From contig CAWCOV010000001.1 of the NCBI GenBank assembly GCA_963797255.1, positions 682,001 to 746,000 of the forward strand: 64,000 nt of DNA, in the 5' to 3' direction. The translations under genes and the position numbers were made by a program. Positions 10,352 to 18,514 of the stretch are shown one piece after another. The first letter of the stretch is position 1; the number at the start of each line of letters is the position of its first letter. This DNA is from JANXZS01 sp963797255 (lineage in GTDB: Bacteria; Acidobacteriota; Terriglobia; Terriglobales; Acidobacteriaceae). The notes under the pieces are model-generated. The model was not told the DNA's origin. It did no database searches and saw only the letters and a list, made by a program, of their open reading frames with translations.

Positions 10352-10623
10352 TAGCGTCCTGAAACAAATTCATTTGATAAACGCGTGTTTCACTTGAGGT
10401 TATGAAGTCTAATCAGATTTGCCAGTGCTGGTCGTCACGTAGCTTAGTTGGCTCGTCATTTTCATAGCCGCGAGGCCGGTTCAGGGAGACGCCGATAAGC
10501 CGATAGGCCAAATACTAGTATGGCCGACGAAGTTGATGCAGAAAAACACTTTTCAAGGCGGACAATATAAGCTGGGTTGCGGGTCTGGAATCCCAGACAA
10601 ACCGAAATAGATGAGATGGGTGA
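10352..10623. other. divergent intergenic region with a tRNA-like remnant
   Basis: This spacer separates the divergent oxidoreductase and SIS genes. Positions 10430-10493 contain TAGCTTAGTTGG, TTTTCATA and CCGGTTCA in the order seen in a tRNA, flanked by GGTCGTC and GACGCC. The arms do not pair properly and the span is about 10 bases short, so it is not a working tRNA. CTGGG and CCCAG around 10573-10598 can form a small hairpin. No riboswitch consensus, including the glmS ribozyme, was recognised. Confidence 0.35.
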
Positions 10624-11778
10624 ATGGGCGAAAACAAAGAGATGACTGAAAGCTCAATTAAAGACCGGACTTTCGAACACGCGATGCTGCGGGAAATTTA
10701 TGAGCAGCCGGTTGTGCTGGCGGAGACGATTCGTCGTTATATGCCGGGTGGGCGACTGAGCCAGGAGGCCTTCAGTACGTTTCCTGAGGCGATGGGCGGC
10801 AAACAACGGCTTGTGATCGCCGCAAGCGGTTCAAGCCGCAATGCCGGACTCGCTGCGGAGATCATGCTGGAAGACCTGGCGGGCCTGGCGGTTGACGTGG
10901 AATATGCTAGCGAATATTGCTACCGGTCGACGTATACGCTTCAGGATCCGGGAGTTGTGGTGGTGTCGCAGTCAGGTGAGACAGCCGACACGCTGGCCTC
11001 CTTGCGAGAGGCGCGGCAGCGGGGTTTGGTGACGCTGGCCATCACGAATAATCCCGGCTCAACCATGGCTACCGAGGCGGATTGTTCGCTGCCGACCTAT
11101 GCGGGCAAGGAATTGGCGATTCCGGCGACCAAGAGCTTCAGTACGCAACTGACGGTGCTATACACGCTTACCTTGCTGCTTGCCCGGTTGAGAGGACGGA
11201 TGACCGCACCGACCATCGAAGCGCATGGGGCGCAACTGACGCGAATTCCCGAGTTGCTGCGGGAGGCGCTTCCGGCGTGGGAAACTCAATGCCGCGACAT
11301 TGCAAAGGACTTGAAGCACGCCCAGACTTTTCTTTACCTCGGACGCGGAGTGCATTACGCCATTGCGAGAGAGGGCGCGCTGAAGCTGAAGGAGTCGGCC
11401 TATTTGCAGGCCGAGGGATATCCTGCGGGAGAGCTTAAGCATGGGCCGAATGCACTCGTAAGCCAGAACGCCCCTTTGGTGATATTGGCGACGCGCGACC
11501 GCTCGGATCCTGATTCAGTTCTAAGATATTCAAAGACTCTCCAATTAATGAAAGACATGAAGCAGCAGGGGGCGCAAATTATTGCGTTGGCAACTCATGG
11601 AGATGAAGATGTCGCTGCTCTTAGCCGGCATTGCATTTCCATTCCAGAAGCCGTGGAGCATCTGCTGACGATTCTTGAAGTGGTACCGTTACAATTGCTC
11701 GCCTATGCGTTTGCGATTCAACGTGGAATTGATGTAGACAGTCCGAGGAACCTGGTGAAGGCGGTGGTACAAGAATGA
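10624..11778 (+). CDS. SIS-domain sugar isomerase/deaminase, GlmS isomerase half
   Basis: Two SIS domains cover the 384-residue protein. SIS 1 holds IAASGSSRNAG and VVSQSGETADTLA; SIS 2 holds YLGRGVHYAIAREG, then LKLKESAYLQAEGY and GELKHGPNALV, ending in PRNLVKAVVQE. These are the hallmarks of the isomerase half of glucosamine-6-phosphate synthase, but the N-terminal glutaminase domain is absent. Such stand-alone proteins usually act as glucosamine- or fructosamine-6-phosphate deaminases in amino-sugar breakdown. The neighbouring HGSNAT-like acyltransferase, whose ATG overlaps the stop of this gene, supports an amino-sugar role. An ATG at 10645 has a better-spaced purine-rich stretch and could be the true start. 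Confidence 0.85.
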   Translation: MGENKEMTESSIKDRTFEHAMLREIYEQPVVLAETIRRYMPGGRLSQEAFSTFPEAMGGKQRLVIAASGSSRNAGLAAEIMLEDLAGLAVDVEYASEYCYRSTYTLQDPGVVVVSQSGETADTLASLREARQRGLVTLAITNNPGSTMATEADCSLPTYAGKELAIPATKSFSTQLTVLYTLTLLLARLRGRMTAPTIEAHGAQLTRIPELLREALPAWETQCRDIAKDLKHAQTFLYLGRGVHYAIAREGALKLKESAYLQAEGYPAGELKHGPNALVSQNAPLVILATRDRSDPDSVLRYSKTLQLMKDMKQQGAQIIALATHGDEDVAALSRHCISIPEAVEHLLTILEVVPLQLLAYAFAIQRGIDVDSPRNLVKAVVQE

Positions 11779-12954
11779 AGAGTGCAGAGGAGGCCAGCAT
11801 GAGGGCCATTGAAACCGTTGAAGCGCCGGTAGTTGTGTCGTCGGCGCGGGTTATCTCTGTGGATGTGCTGCGGGGATTCACGATTGCTTTCATGATCCTG
11901 GTCAACAATGGAAATCAGTACTCGTACTGGCCACTGAAACACGCGCAGTGGAATGGCTGGACACCGACGGACATGGTGTTCCCCACTTTTCTGTTCCTGA
12001 TGGGAGCGGCGATCATCTTCTCGTTTCGGGCGCGACTGGCAAAGGGCGGAAACCCTACGTCCGTCATCCCGCACATTTTCCGCCGCTTCGTGATTCTCTT
12101 CCTGCTCGGCCTGTCTGGTGAATACGTTCCCCCTATTCAACATGCATACGCTGCGGATCTTCGGCGTGTTGCAGCGATTTGCGATTTGTTACTTGGTGGT
12201 GAGTTTACTTTTGTTGTGGAGTCATAAGGTTTCGGTCAGGGTGGCGGCGATTGTTGTGATTCTCCTCGCATATTGGATCCTGCTGAGGTTTGTTCCGGTT
12301 CCGGGCGCTGGAGTGCCGGTTCGCGATATTCCATTGCTTCATCCGGATCTGAACCTCGCTGCGTGGCTGGACCGCTTTATTCTTCCAGCGCGACGACTCT
12401 ACGAGGGAACACGCGATCCAGAGGGCTTGCTGAGCACCCTGCCTTCGCTGGCGACTGCAATGCTTGGAACTCTGACTGGCGAATGGCTAATTTCAAGCCG
12501 GTCAAAAGTGGAGAAGGCATGGGGGATGTTCGGCGCGGGGGTGACCGGATTTATTCTCGCCGAGATTTGGAATCCGTGGTTTCCAATCAACAAGAAGTTG
12601 TGGACCAGCAGTTATGTGCTGCTCGCGGCCGGTTGGTCGCTGGTATTTTTGGCGCTCTGTTATTGGGCCTACGAGATCAAGGGTTGGAAGAAGGGCTGGA
12701 CGTATCCGGCGCTGGTCTTCGGCAGCAATTCGATCGTTGCTTACGTGTTTTCTGAATTGCTTGCTCCGCTGGTCTGGTTCCCCATTGGCGAGGCGGGGCA
12801 TAAGACAAGCATTGGAAAGATCACAAACGCCGGGTTGGCGAGCCTGCATACGTCGGCTTCGTTCGCGGCGCTGCTCTATTCGTTATTATTCGTCGCGGTC
12901 TGCTTCCTGCCGGTGCTGTTCCTTTATCGCAGGAAAATCTTCGTCAAGGTATAG
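11775..12954 (+). pseudogene. HGSNAT-like/DUF5009 membrane acyltransferase, frame broken near 12117
   Basis: The family is a multi-pass membrane protein related to heparan-alpha-glucosaminide N-acetyltransferase and to bacterial DUF5009. The start overlaps the SIS gene stop (ATGA). The first frame carries SVDVLRGFTIAFMILVNN and the diagnostic HAQWNGWTPTDMVFPTF, including the histidine expected to take part in acetyl transfer. The second frame continues with NTFPLFNMHTLRIFGVLQR, GLLSTLPSLATAMLGTL and a series of hydrophobic helices to 12954. Dropping one base in the GG at about 12117 gives a 392-residue protein of usual length. It probably acetylates a glucosamine-type sugar across the membrane, which fits the upstream sugar isomerase. 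No other defect is seen. Confidence 0.8.
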
Positions 12955-12979
12955 ATTCGAGCTCAGACTGAATGTCCAT

Positions 12980-13496
12980 TCATTCGGCTAGTGTGTAGCC
13001 GAAGGTGAATCTGCCGAGTTGGATGACGCCCTTGTCCGACGGAGGCCAGATTCGGAATGACTCGACCCGGTTGATTGACGGGGTTGAGTACTGCTTCGGT
13101 CTGCCCCAGTTCCCTGCCTGTAGCCGCATCGTAGAAGTGAACGCGCAGCGTTTCATCTTTGCGTGTCCAGCCAAAAACGTACTGCCCTGCAGGAAGCGAT
13201 AGATTGCCCAGTTTCATGCGGACCTGCGTGAGCAGGTAATGGGAATATTTGCCCTCCGCTGAATAGCCCGCGGTGATGAGAACGACTCCTGCTACAAAGC
13301 GCCCGCGACCGTCGGTAATGCCGGAGGCGGTGCGAAACTCTGTTTCGATATGCTCTGCGACAACCGGGGCTCGCGCGGGGATGACAGACTTCAATTCATC
13401 TTCACTTGTGACGCGCCAAGCCTTGCCGTTCTGAGCCTGTGCGCAGACAGAGACAGAGAGAACCGCAAATACAAGCAGGCCCAGGAACACACGCAT
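12980..13496 (-). pseudogene. small exported protein of unknown function, frame broken near 13068
   Basis: The start at 13496 gives a clean signal peptide (MRVFLGLLVFAVLSVSVCAQA). The mature part is predicted beta-rich, with LSLPAGQYVFGWTR and LRVHFYDAATGREL. As printed, the frame runs on to 12963 with an unlikely His/Arg-rich tail. Removing one base in the CCC/GGG run at 13066-13070 gives instead the ending RVESFRIWPPSDKGVIQLG, then RFTFGYTLAE and a stop at 12980, which reads as a natural protein end. It follows the response regulator gene by about 20 bases on the same strand, so it may belong to that operon. The function is unknown. Confidence 0.65.
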
Positions 13497-13515
13497 ACGA
13501 TTGCAACTTCTCCAA

Positions 13516-14142
13516 CTAGTCAAGGTGAACAATCCCTCTCTGCAGCGCGGTGGTAGCCGCTTGCGTACGATCGCTTACTCCAAGCTTGCTCAGCAGACTG
13601 TTCACGTGGGTTTTCACAGTCGCCTCCGAAATGTTCAGCTTGCTGGCGATTTCCTTATTGCTGTTGCCTTTCACAATGAGGCGCAACACATCTGTTTCTC
13701 GATCGGTAAGGACTGGGCCGCTCATTCTGCCTGCCAACCTCTCAGCAACAGCCGATGGGATACGCGACTTGCCGGCGTGGACAGCGCGAATTGCGTCCAT
13801 CAATTCATCGCCCTCCATACCTTTGAGAAGGTAGCCGCGCGCTCCGGCTTGTAGAGCGCGATAGATATCTTCGTCGCCGTCAAAGGTAGTGAGCACGATA
13901 ATGCGGGCCTGCGGAAAGTCGGAACGGATGCGGCCAATTGCATCAACTCCATTCATCTTGTCGAGTCGCAGGTCCATTAAAGTGATGTCGGGTTTGTGCT
14001 CGCGAAATAGCTCCACGGCCTGGCGCCCGTCTGATGCTTCTGCAACCACGACGAAGTCCGGCACTGTTTGCAACAGGGCCACGAGCCCCTGCCGAACGAT
14101 GTTATGGTCTTCCACGATCATGATGCGGATCGAATCCGTCAT
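13516..14142 (-). CDS. NarL/FixJ-type response regulator
   Basis: An N-terminal receiver domain (residues 1-120) has the acidic pair ED at 11-12, the phospho-acceptor D57 in LMDLRL, the switch threonine in VLTTFDGDED and the conserved lysine in YLLKGMEGDEL. A C-terminal LuxR-type helix-turn-helix follows (LTDRETDVLRLIVKGNSN, ISEATVKTHVNSLLSKLGV). The 208-residue length is standard. The gene sits 36 bases after the propeller sensor kinase on the same strand, and the two form a cognate pair. The targets are not evident; the small exported protein immediately downstream is one possible member of the same operon. Confidence 0.92.
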   Translation of the reverse strand: MTDSIRIMIVEDHNIVRQGLVALLQTVPDFVVVAEASDGRQAVELFREHKPDITLMDLRLDKMNGVDAIGRIRSDFPQARIIVLTTFDGDEDIYRALQAGARGYLLKGMEGDELMDAIRAVHAGKSRIPSAVAERLAGRMSGPVLTDRETDVLRLIVKGNSNKEIASKLNISEATVKTHVNSLLSKLGVSDRTQAATTALQRGIVHLD

Positions 14143-14178
14143 TTCTTACCCTTTCGAATAATGCAAATGCGTAGTGTT

Positions 14179-17100
14179 TCATGAAACCGGCAACTCTACT
14201 GAGACTCTTGTCCCCGCCCCCGGCTCACTTTCAAGTTGGAGGTTTGCCTTGATATTTGCTGCGCGTTCCCGCATGCCGCGAATGCCAAAGTGCCCTTCCG
14301 GTCCCGAATGATTTGTGCTGCCGGCGAAGCCTCGACCATCATCCGTAATACTCATGCGCAGGAGCGACGCATCGTATAGAAGTTCCACGTCGATCCTGGT
14401 TGCCTCAGCATGGCGCGTTGCGTTGGCTACGGCCTCTTGACCGATGCGCAGTAGCTCCGCCTCAACGTGTTTGTCCAGCGGACGATACGTGCCCTTCACC
14501 TGAAGATATACCTTCGCAGATGAGTGTGAAGATGCCGTCGTTACTGCTTTCGTGAGTCGCGCGGGAAGATCTTCATTCCCCTGTGAGCGAAGATCCCAGA
14601 TTGAAGTGCGGGCATCTTCAATTCCCTTTCGCACCAGGATCCTGGCTTCGTTTAATTGCTTTCTTGCCGCTTCGGCAGACGTGGTCATGAGACGCGAGAC
14701 GACTTCGAGTTGAACGGAAACGCCCACGAGGTCCTGCGCAAGGGTGTCGTGAATTTCGCGGGCAATGCGGCCGCGCTCCTTGAGGACAGCGCCAAAGCGC
14801 GATTCCACTTGATGAACGCGATAACGATAAATTGCGTAGGCAAGCAGGGCGATCGCGAGGCCTATTAACAAATAGAACCACCAAGACTGGTAGATATGGG
14901 GCAGCTTCCGCAGCTCAAACGATGCTCCGGTTTCGCTCCACACTCCATCCTTATTCGCGGCATATACGTGAAAGCGATACTTCGCGGGAGGAAGATTCGT
15001 GTAGAAGGCATCGCGTCGAGTACCGGCATCAATCCACTCGGGATCGAATCCCTCAAGCCTGTAGCGGTAATGAACATTCTGTGGAGCCGCAAAGCTCAGG
15101 CCTGCATATTGCAACTCCAGCCGATGGGATCCGGCCTCGAGTTTGAGATCACCGGAGAGAGGCATCTCATGATCGTCGACCAGAACTTTTTCCATCGCGA
15201 TCAAAGGGGCGAGTCCCACTCGCGATGCTCGCGCAGGATCAATGAAGCTTACTCCGCGAAGCGTGGCAAACCATAGAGTGCCATTCTTCATTGACCATGC
15301 AGCGGGATGACCACCGCCGCTGCATTCGCCGATCTTCATTCCATCGGCAGTGCCATAGCTTACCACCTTAAGTGTGGCGGGCAATTCTCCTGCAGCATCC
15401 TGAAGGCCGCCTTTTGAAACGCGAAAGATTCCATTGCGCGCGCTAAGCCAAAGATTGTTTTCCTTGTCTTCGAGAATTCCGTAAATGGTGTCGGGGAGCC
15501 TGCTTTTACCGTTCTTCAAAGCCTGTAGCTTCCCGTTGAGACGGCGATTTAGACCCCCGCCATTCGTCCCTAGCCAGAGAGTTCCCTGAGCATCTTCATA
15601 GATCGCAGTCACAACGTTGGTGGAGAGGCCATCCTTCGTGGTGTAGTTGGTGAAGGTGCCGTTATTAAAGAGCGACAAGCCGCCGGAAGTTCCAATCCAC
15701 AGACCACCCTTTTGCGACCGACTCATTGCGCCGATGAAATCGCTTCCCAATCCATCCATCCGCGAATAATTTACAAAATGGCCGCTGATGTAATGCGCGA
15801 GTCCTCTACGCGTTCCAATCCATAACGAGCCATCGTCATCGGCGTGCAGCGAGCGCACGAAGTCGTCCGGCAAACCCTCGGCCGAGGTGAACGTGTGTAC
15901 TTCTCCATTGTGAATCCGCGTAAGGCCATCCGGAGTACCAACCCATAGCTCTCCGTTCGCTGTGCTTGCGAGCGCCAGTATTACGTTACTGGCTAACCCA
16001 TCTGAAGTTGTCATAGCGCGAAAGCCATCGGCGGTCAGACGATTGAGTCCTGAGCCGTTTGTGCCTATCCACACGGTGCCCGCAGCATCCTGCAAAACGC
16101 TGCGCACGAGATCGCCGGAAAGGCCGTCGCTGGTCGTGTAGGTGGTGATGGTTTGATCTCGAAGAATTGTAAGGCCGCCCGCGTCCGTTCCAAACCAAAG
16201 GTCTCCTTCGCGGTCTTCGAGAAAGGAAAGAACCGTGTTCTGCGCAATGCCATCTTTTTGTTTCAGAGATTGCACTGCGCCATTAAAGTAACGCGCAACT
16301 CCTTGATCCGTGCCTATCCAAAGAGCGCCGCTGCGATCGTAGGAAAGCGTCTGAATACGGTCACCCGGAAGACCTTGAGCGGTTGTCAGCAGAACGGGCT
16401 TCGAGTCGGTGTAATGGATAAGTCCGGCGGAAGTTCCTACCCACATTCCACTGCGGTCATCCTTTAGCAGCGCGGTGATCTCGGCCTTTGGCGTCGCGAC
16501 GATCAGAGGCATGTCAGTCAATTGCCCTCTCGAGAGCACCATCAAGGCTTGTCGTGTCGCAATCCACAATTTACCGGACGCATCAAAGTGCAGAGCGGAG
16601 GCCTCCGCGTATTTAAGCGCTTCGGCGGCAGGTTCTATTTTCCGCGAACTCTCGTTGATACGCACCACGCCTGCGCCGGTGGCGATCCACAAGGAGCCAT
16701 CGGAATCTTGCGCGACCGCACTTCGCGTGAGGATATCGATGCTTATTGAGCCAGCGACGACTTCAAACTTGGATCCCTGAAATACCGAAATACCATCGGC
16801 GGTAATTGCCCATAGATTTCCACGCTTGTCCTGAAATGTGAACCACACGGCGTTGCCGGGCAGCCCGTCCGTCTGTGAGAAACGCTGGAAGGATCTCTGC
16901 TCATATCGGAGAAGTCCATCGGCTGTACTTACCCAGAGCGCCCCGGACGAATCCTGAAAGAGATCGTAGATGGTATTGCTCTTCAACGCGGGAGTGTTCT
17001 CGGTATTGAAGGTGTTGAAATCGACACCGTCAAAGCGAACAAGGCCGCCCTCTGTGCCGAGCCAAAGAAATCCGTCGCGCGCCTGAAGGATGGAGTGAAC

Positions 17101-17250
17101 CGTGTTTTCGGGAAGACCATTATCTGTTTGCCAAGTCTGATGACCGTATTCCTTCAAGGAGCGGTGGGGATCGAGGGCGCATGCAGAATGAATGGCTGTC
17201 GCACAGAGAAGTATCAGGACGAACCACCGTTCAAACGCAAGTCGAATCAT
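14179..17250 (-). CDS. Reg_prop/Y_Y_Y sensor histidine kinase
   Basis: The start at ATG 17250 gives a signal anchor (FVLILLCATAIHSACA) followed by about twelve or more Reg_prop propeller repeats of the form GLPxxxVxxLxxDxxGxLWxGT. This makes a large periplasmic double propeller. Next come a Y_Y_Y domain (YRYRLEGFDPEW), a membrane helix (WWFYLLIGLAIALLAYAI), an HisKA_3 dimerisation box with the phospho-histidine at about H834 (REIHDTLAQDLVG) and an HATPase domain (QEAVANATRHAEAT, DDGRGF, GIRGMRERA). Unlike Bacteroidetes hybrid versions, it has no receiver or AraC output and hands phosphate to the separate regulator just downstream. The ligand is unknown; related propeller kinases often sense glycans or their products. 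Confidence 0.92.
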   Translation of the reverse strand: MIRLAFERWFVLILLCATAIHSACALDPHRSLKEYGHQTWQTDNGLPENTVHSILQARDGFLWLGTEGGLVRFDGVDFNTFNTENTPALKSNTIYDLFQDSSGALWVSTADGLLRYEQRSFQRFSQTDGLPGNAVWFTFQDKRGNLWAITADGISVFQGSKFEVVAGSISIDILTRSAVAQDSDGSLWIATGAGVVRINESSRKIEPAAEALKYAEASALHFDASGKLWIATRQALMVLSRGQLTDMPLIVATPKAEITALLKDDRSGMWVGTSAGLIHYTDSKPVLLTTAQGLPGDRIQTLSYDRSGALWIGTDQGVARYFNGAVQSLKQKDGIAQNTVLSFLEDREGDLWFGTDAGGLTILRDQTITTYTTSDGLSGDLVRSVLQDAAGTVWIGTNGSGLNRLTADGFRAMTTSDGLASNVILALASTANGELWVGTPDGLTRIHNGEVHTFTSAEGLPDDFVRSLHADDDGSLWIGTRRGLAHYISGHFVNYSRMDGLGSDFIGAMSRSQKGGLWIGTSGGLSLFNNGTFTNYTTKDGLSTNVVTAIYEDAQGTLWLGTNGGGLNRRLNGKLQALKNGKSRLPDTIYGILEDKENNLWLSARNGIFRVSKGGLQDAAGELPATLKVVSYGTADGMKIGECSGGGHPAAWSMKNGTLWFATLRGVSFIDPARASRVGLAPLIAMEKVLVDDHEMPLSGDLKLEAGSHRLELQYAGLSFAAPQNVHYRYRLEGFDPEWIDAGTRRDAFYTNLPPAKYRFHVYAANKDGVWSETGASFELRKLPHIYQSWWFYLLIGLAIALLAYAIYRYRVHQVESRFGAVLKERGRIAREIHDTLAQDLVGVSVQLEVVSRLMTTSAEAARKQLNEARILVRKGIEDARTSIWDLRSQGNEDLPARLTKAVTTASSHSSAKVYLQVKGTYRPLDKHVEAELLRIGQEAVANATRHAEATRIDVELLYDASLLRMSITDDGRGFAGSTNHSGPEGHFGIRGMRERAANIKANLQLESEPGAGTRVSVELPVS

Positions 17251-17638
17251 TAGACTCCCACTGCTGCATTGAAACAGCTTATCGATGGTCTGCACAACTT
17301 TTGTTGAGCGACCGAACCTGCGGGAGAAATATGCGGACAAAAGAAAGGCGCCCTGTGTGAAGGGGCGCCCGGGATAGTCGAACTTTTAGGAGGCAACGCA
17401 GTAAGAATGTCATTCGTACTGAATTGTGTCTTGGACACTTGGATGGGTTATTTCCTAATCACTTCGATTGACTACGTTTCTTATGCCTGACGGCCGCGCG
17501 TCTCCACCTTTTGGATGAGTGCTTCTCATCCTTTCGATGGGTGCATTTGTCCAACCCGGGATGTGACAGATGTCACGCCCCAACTGAGGTTCAACCTCTA
17601 TCATCAGCCTCGTTTCCACAACTTAGAAACAGGCGACT
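17251..17638. other. divergent promoter region with a strong hairpin
   Basis: This 388-base spacer lies between the sensor kinase (minus) and the DAHP synthase (plus). GGCGCCC (17347-17353) pairs with GGGCGCC (17363-17369); read on the minus strand it is followed by TTTCTTTTG, so it looks like a terminator or attenuator inside the kinase leader. An AGGAGG at 17388-17393 precedes a 27-codon plus-strand reading frame at 17407, not supported enough to call. No other element was recognised. Confidence 0.4.
17341..17370 (-). terminator. hairpin with T-run in the kinase leader
   Basis: A seven-pair GC-only stem (17347-17353 with 17363-17369) with a nine-base loop is followed on the minus strand by TTTCTTTT. 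It lies about 100 bases before the kinase start. It could act as an attenuator of the kinase transcript, or end an unrecognised short transcript from further upstream. Confidence 0.5.
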
Positions 17639-18514
17639 GTGAACTCTAACTGGACCCGATCTTTTTCGCAGTTTGGACTCGTCTTTCGAGCTGAGAACCA
17701 GCCGCGCACGATTGTGCGTGCGGGAGATATTGAGATTGGCGGCGGAGAATTTGTCGTCATGGCTGGGCCGTGCTCGGTTGAATCCGAGCGCCAGACTCTT
17801 GAAACCGCGGAATCAGTGGCAAGGGCGGGAGCGCGCATTCTACGCGGAGGCGCCTTCAAGCCCCGTTCGTCGCCCTATGCTTTTCAGGGACTCGGCCGGG
17901 AAGGCCTACGGATTTTGTCGAAGGCGCGAGCTTTGACCGGGCTGGCAATCGTTACAGAGGTGATGTCGGAGTGCGACGTGGAGCTTGTGGCGGAATATGC
18001 GGACATTCTGCAGATCGGCGCGCGCAGCATGGAGAATTATTCGCTGCTTGAGGCTGCGGCCGGCGCTGGGCGACCGATTCTTCTCAAGCGGGGCTTGACT
18101 GCCCGGCTGGAAGATCTTCTTCGCTCCGCGCAACTGATTGTTGAGTGCGGCAACCCGGACGTCATTCTGTGTGAACGCGGCATTCGCACCTTTGAGACGG
18201 CTACTCGAAACACTTTCGATATCGCAGCGATCCCGGTGTTGAATGCGGTGACTCATCTGCCAGTCATTGTGGACCCGAGTCACGCGGCCGGCGTGCGGGA
18301 GATTGTTCCAATTCTTGCGCGGGCATCCGCCGCGATTGGCGCGGATGGTCTGCTTGTTGAAGTGCATCCTAGCCCCGCAGCCGCGCTGAGCGATGGAGAT
18401 CAATCTCTGACACTTGAGGGATTCGACGACTTGATGCGCGACCTTGATCCGTTTCTTGCACTGCGTCGGGCAATTGCGGAAGCCGACCTGATGGCAACCG
18501 AAGGGGGCGATTAG
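17639..18514 (+). CDS. aroF: 3-deoxy-7-phosphoheptulonate (DAHP) synthase, AroF type I-beta
   Basis: This enzyme condenses phosphoenolpyruvate with erythrose 4-phosphate, the first step of the shikimate pathway. The 291-residue product has the family motif MAGPCSVES (residues 41-49), then RGGAFKPRSSPYAFQG, LQIGARSMENYSLL, ILLKRGL and IVDPSHAAG, with the metal and PEP ligands of the KDPG-type barrel. There is no ACT or chorismate-mutase regulatory extension. Translation starts at GTG 17639. The stop is immediately followed by the GTG of the next gene, so this cytosolic enzyme heads a tight operon of exported heme and propeller proteins. That context is unusual for a shikimate gene and suggests the operon may need extra aromatic precursors, which is an inference. 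Confidence 0.9.
   Translation: MNSNWTRSFSQFGLVFRAENQPRTIVRAGDIEIGGGEFVVMAGPCSVESERQTLETAESVARAGARILRGGAFKPRSSPYAFQGLGREGLRILSKARALTGLAIVTEVMSECDVELVAEYADILQIGARSMENYSLLEAAAGAGRPILLKRGLTARLEDLLRSAQLIVECGNPDVILCERGIRTFETATRNTFDIAAIPVLNAVTHLPVIVDPSHAAGVREIVPILARASAAIGADGLLVEVHPSPAAALSDGDQSLTLEGFDDLMRDLDPFLALRRAIAEADLMATEGGD

Noticed and set aside
10352..10623. glmS-type ribozyme or known riboswitch before the SIS gene
   Set aside because: No conserved core sequence of the glmS ribozyme, cyclic-di-GMP, TPP or cobalamin motifs was found.
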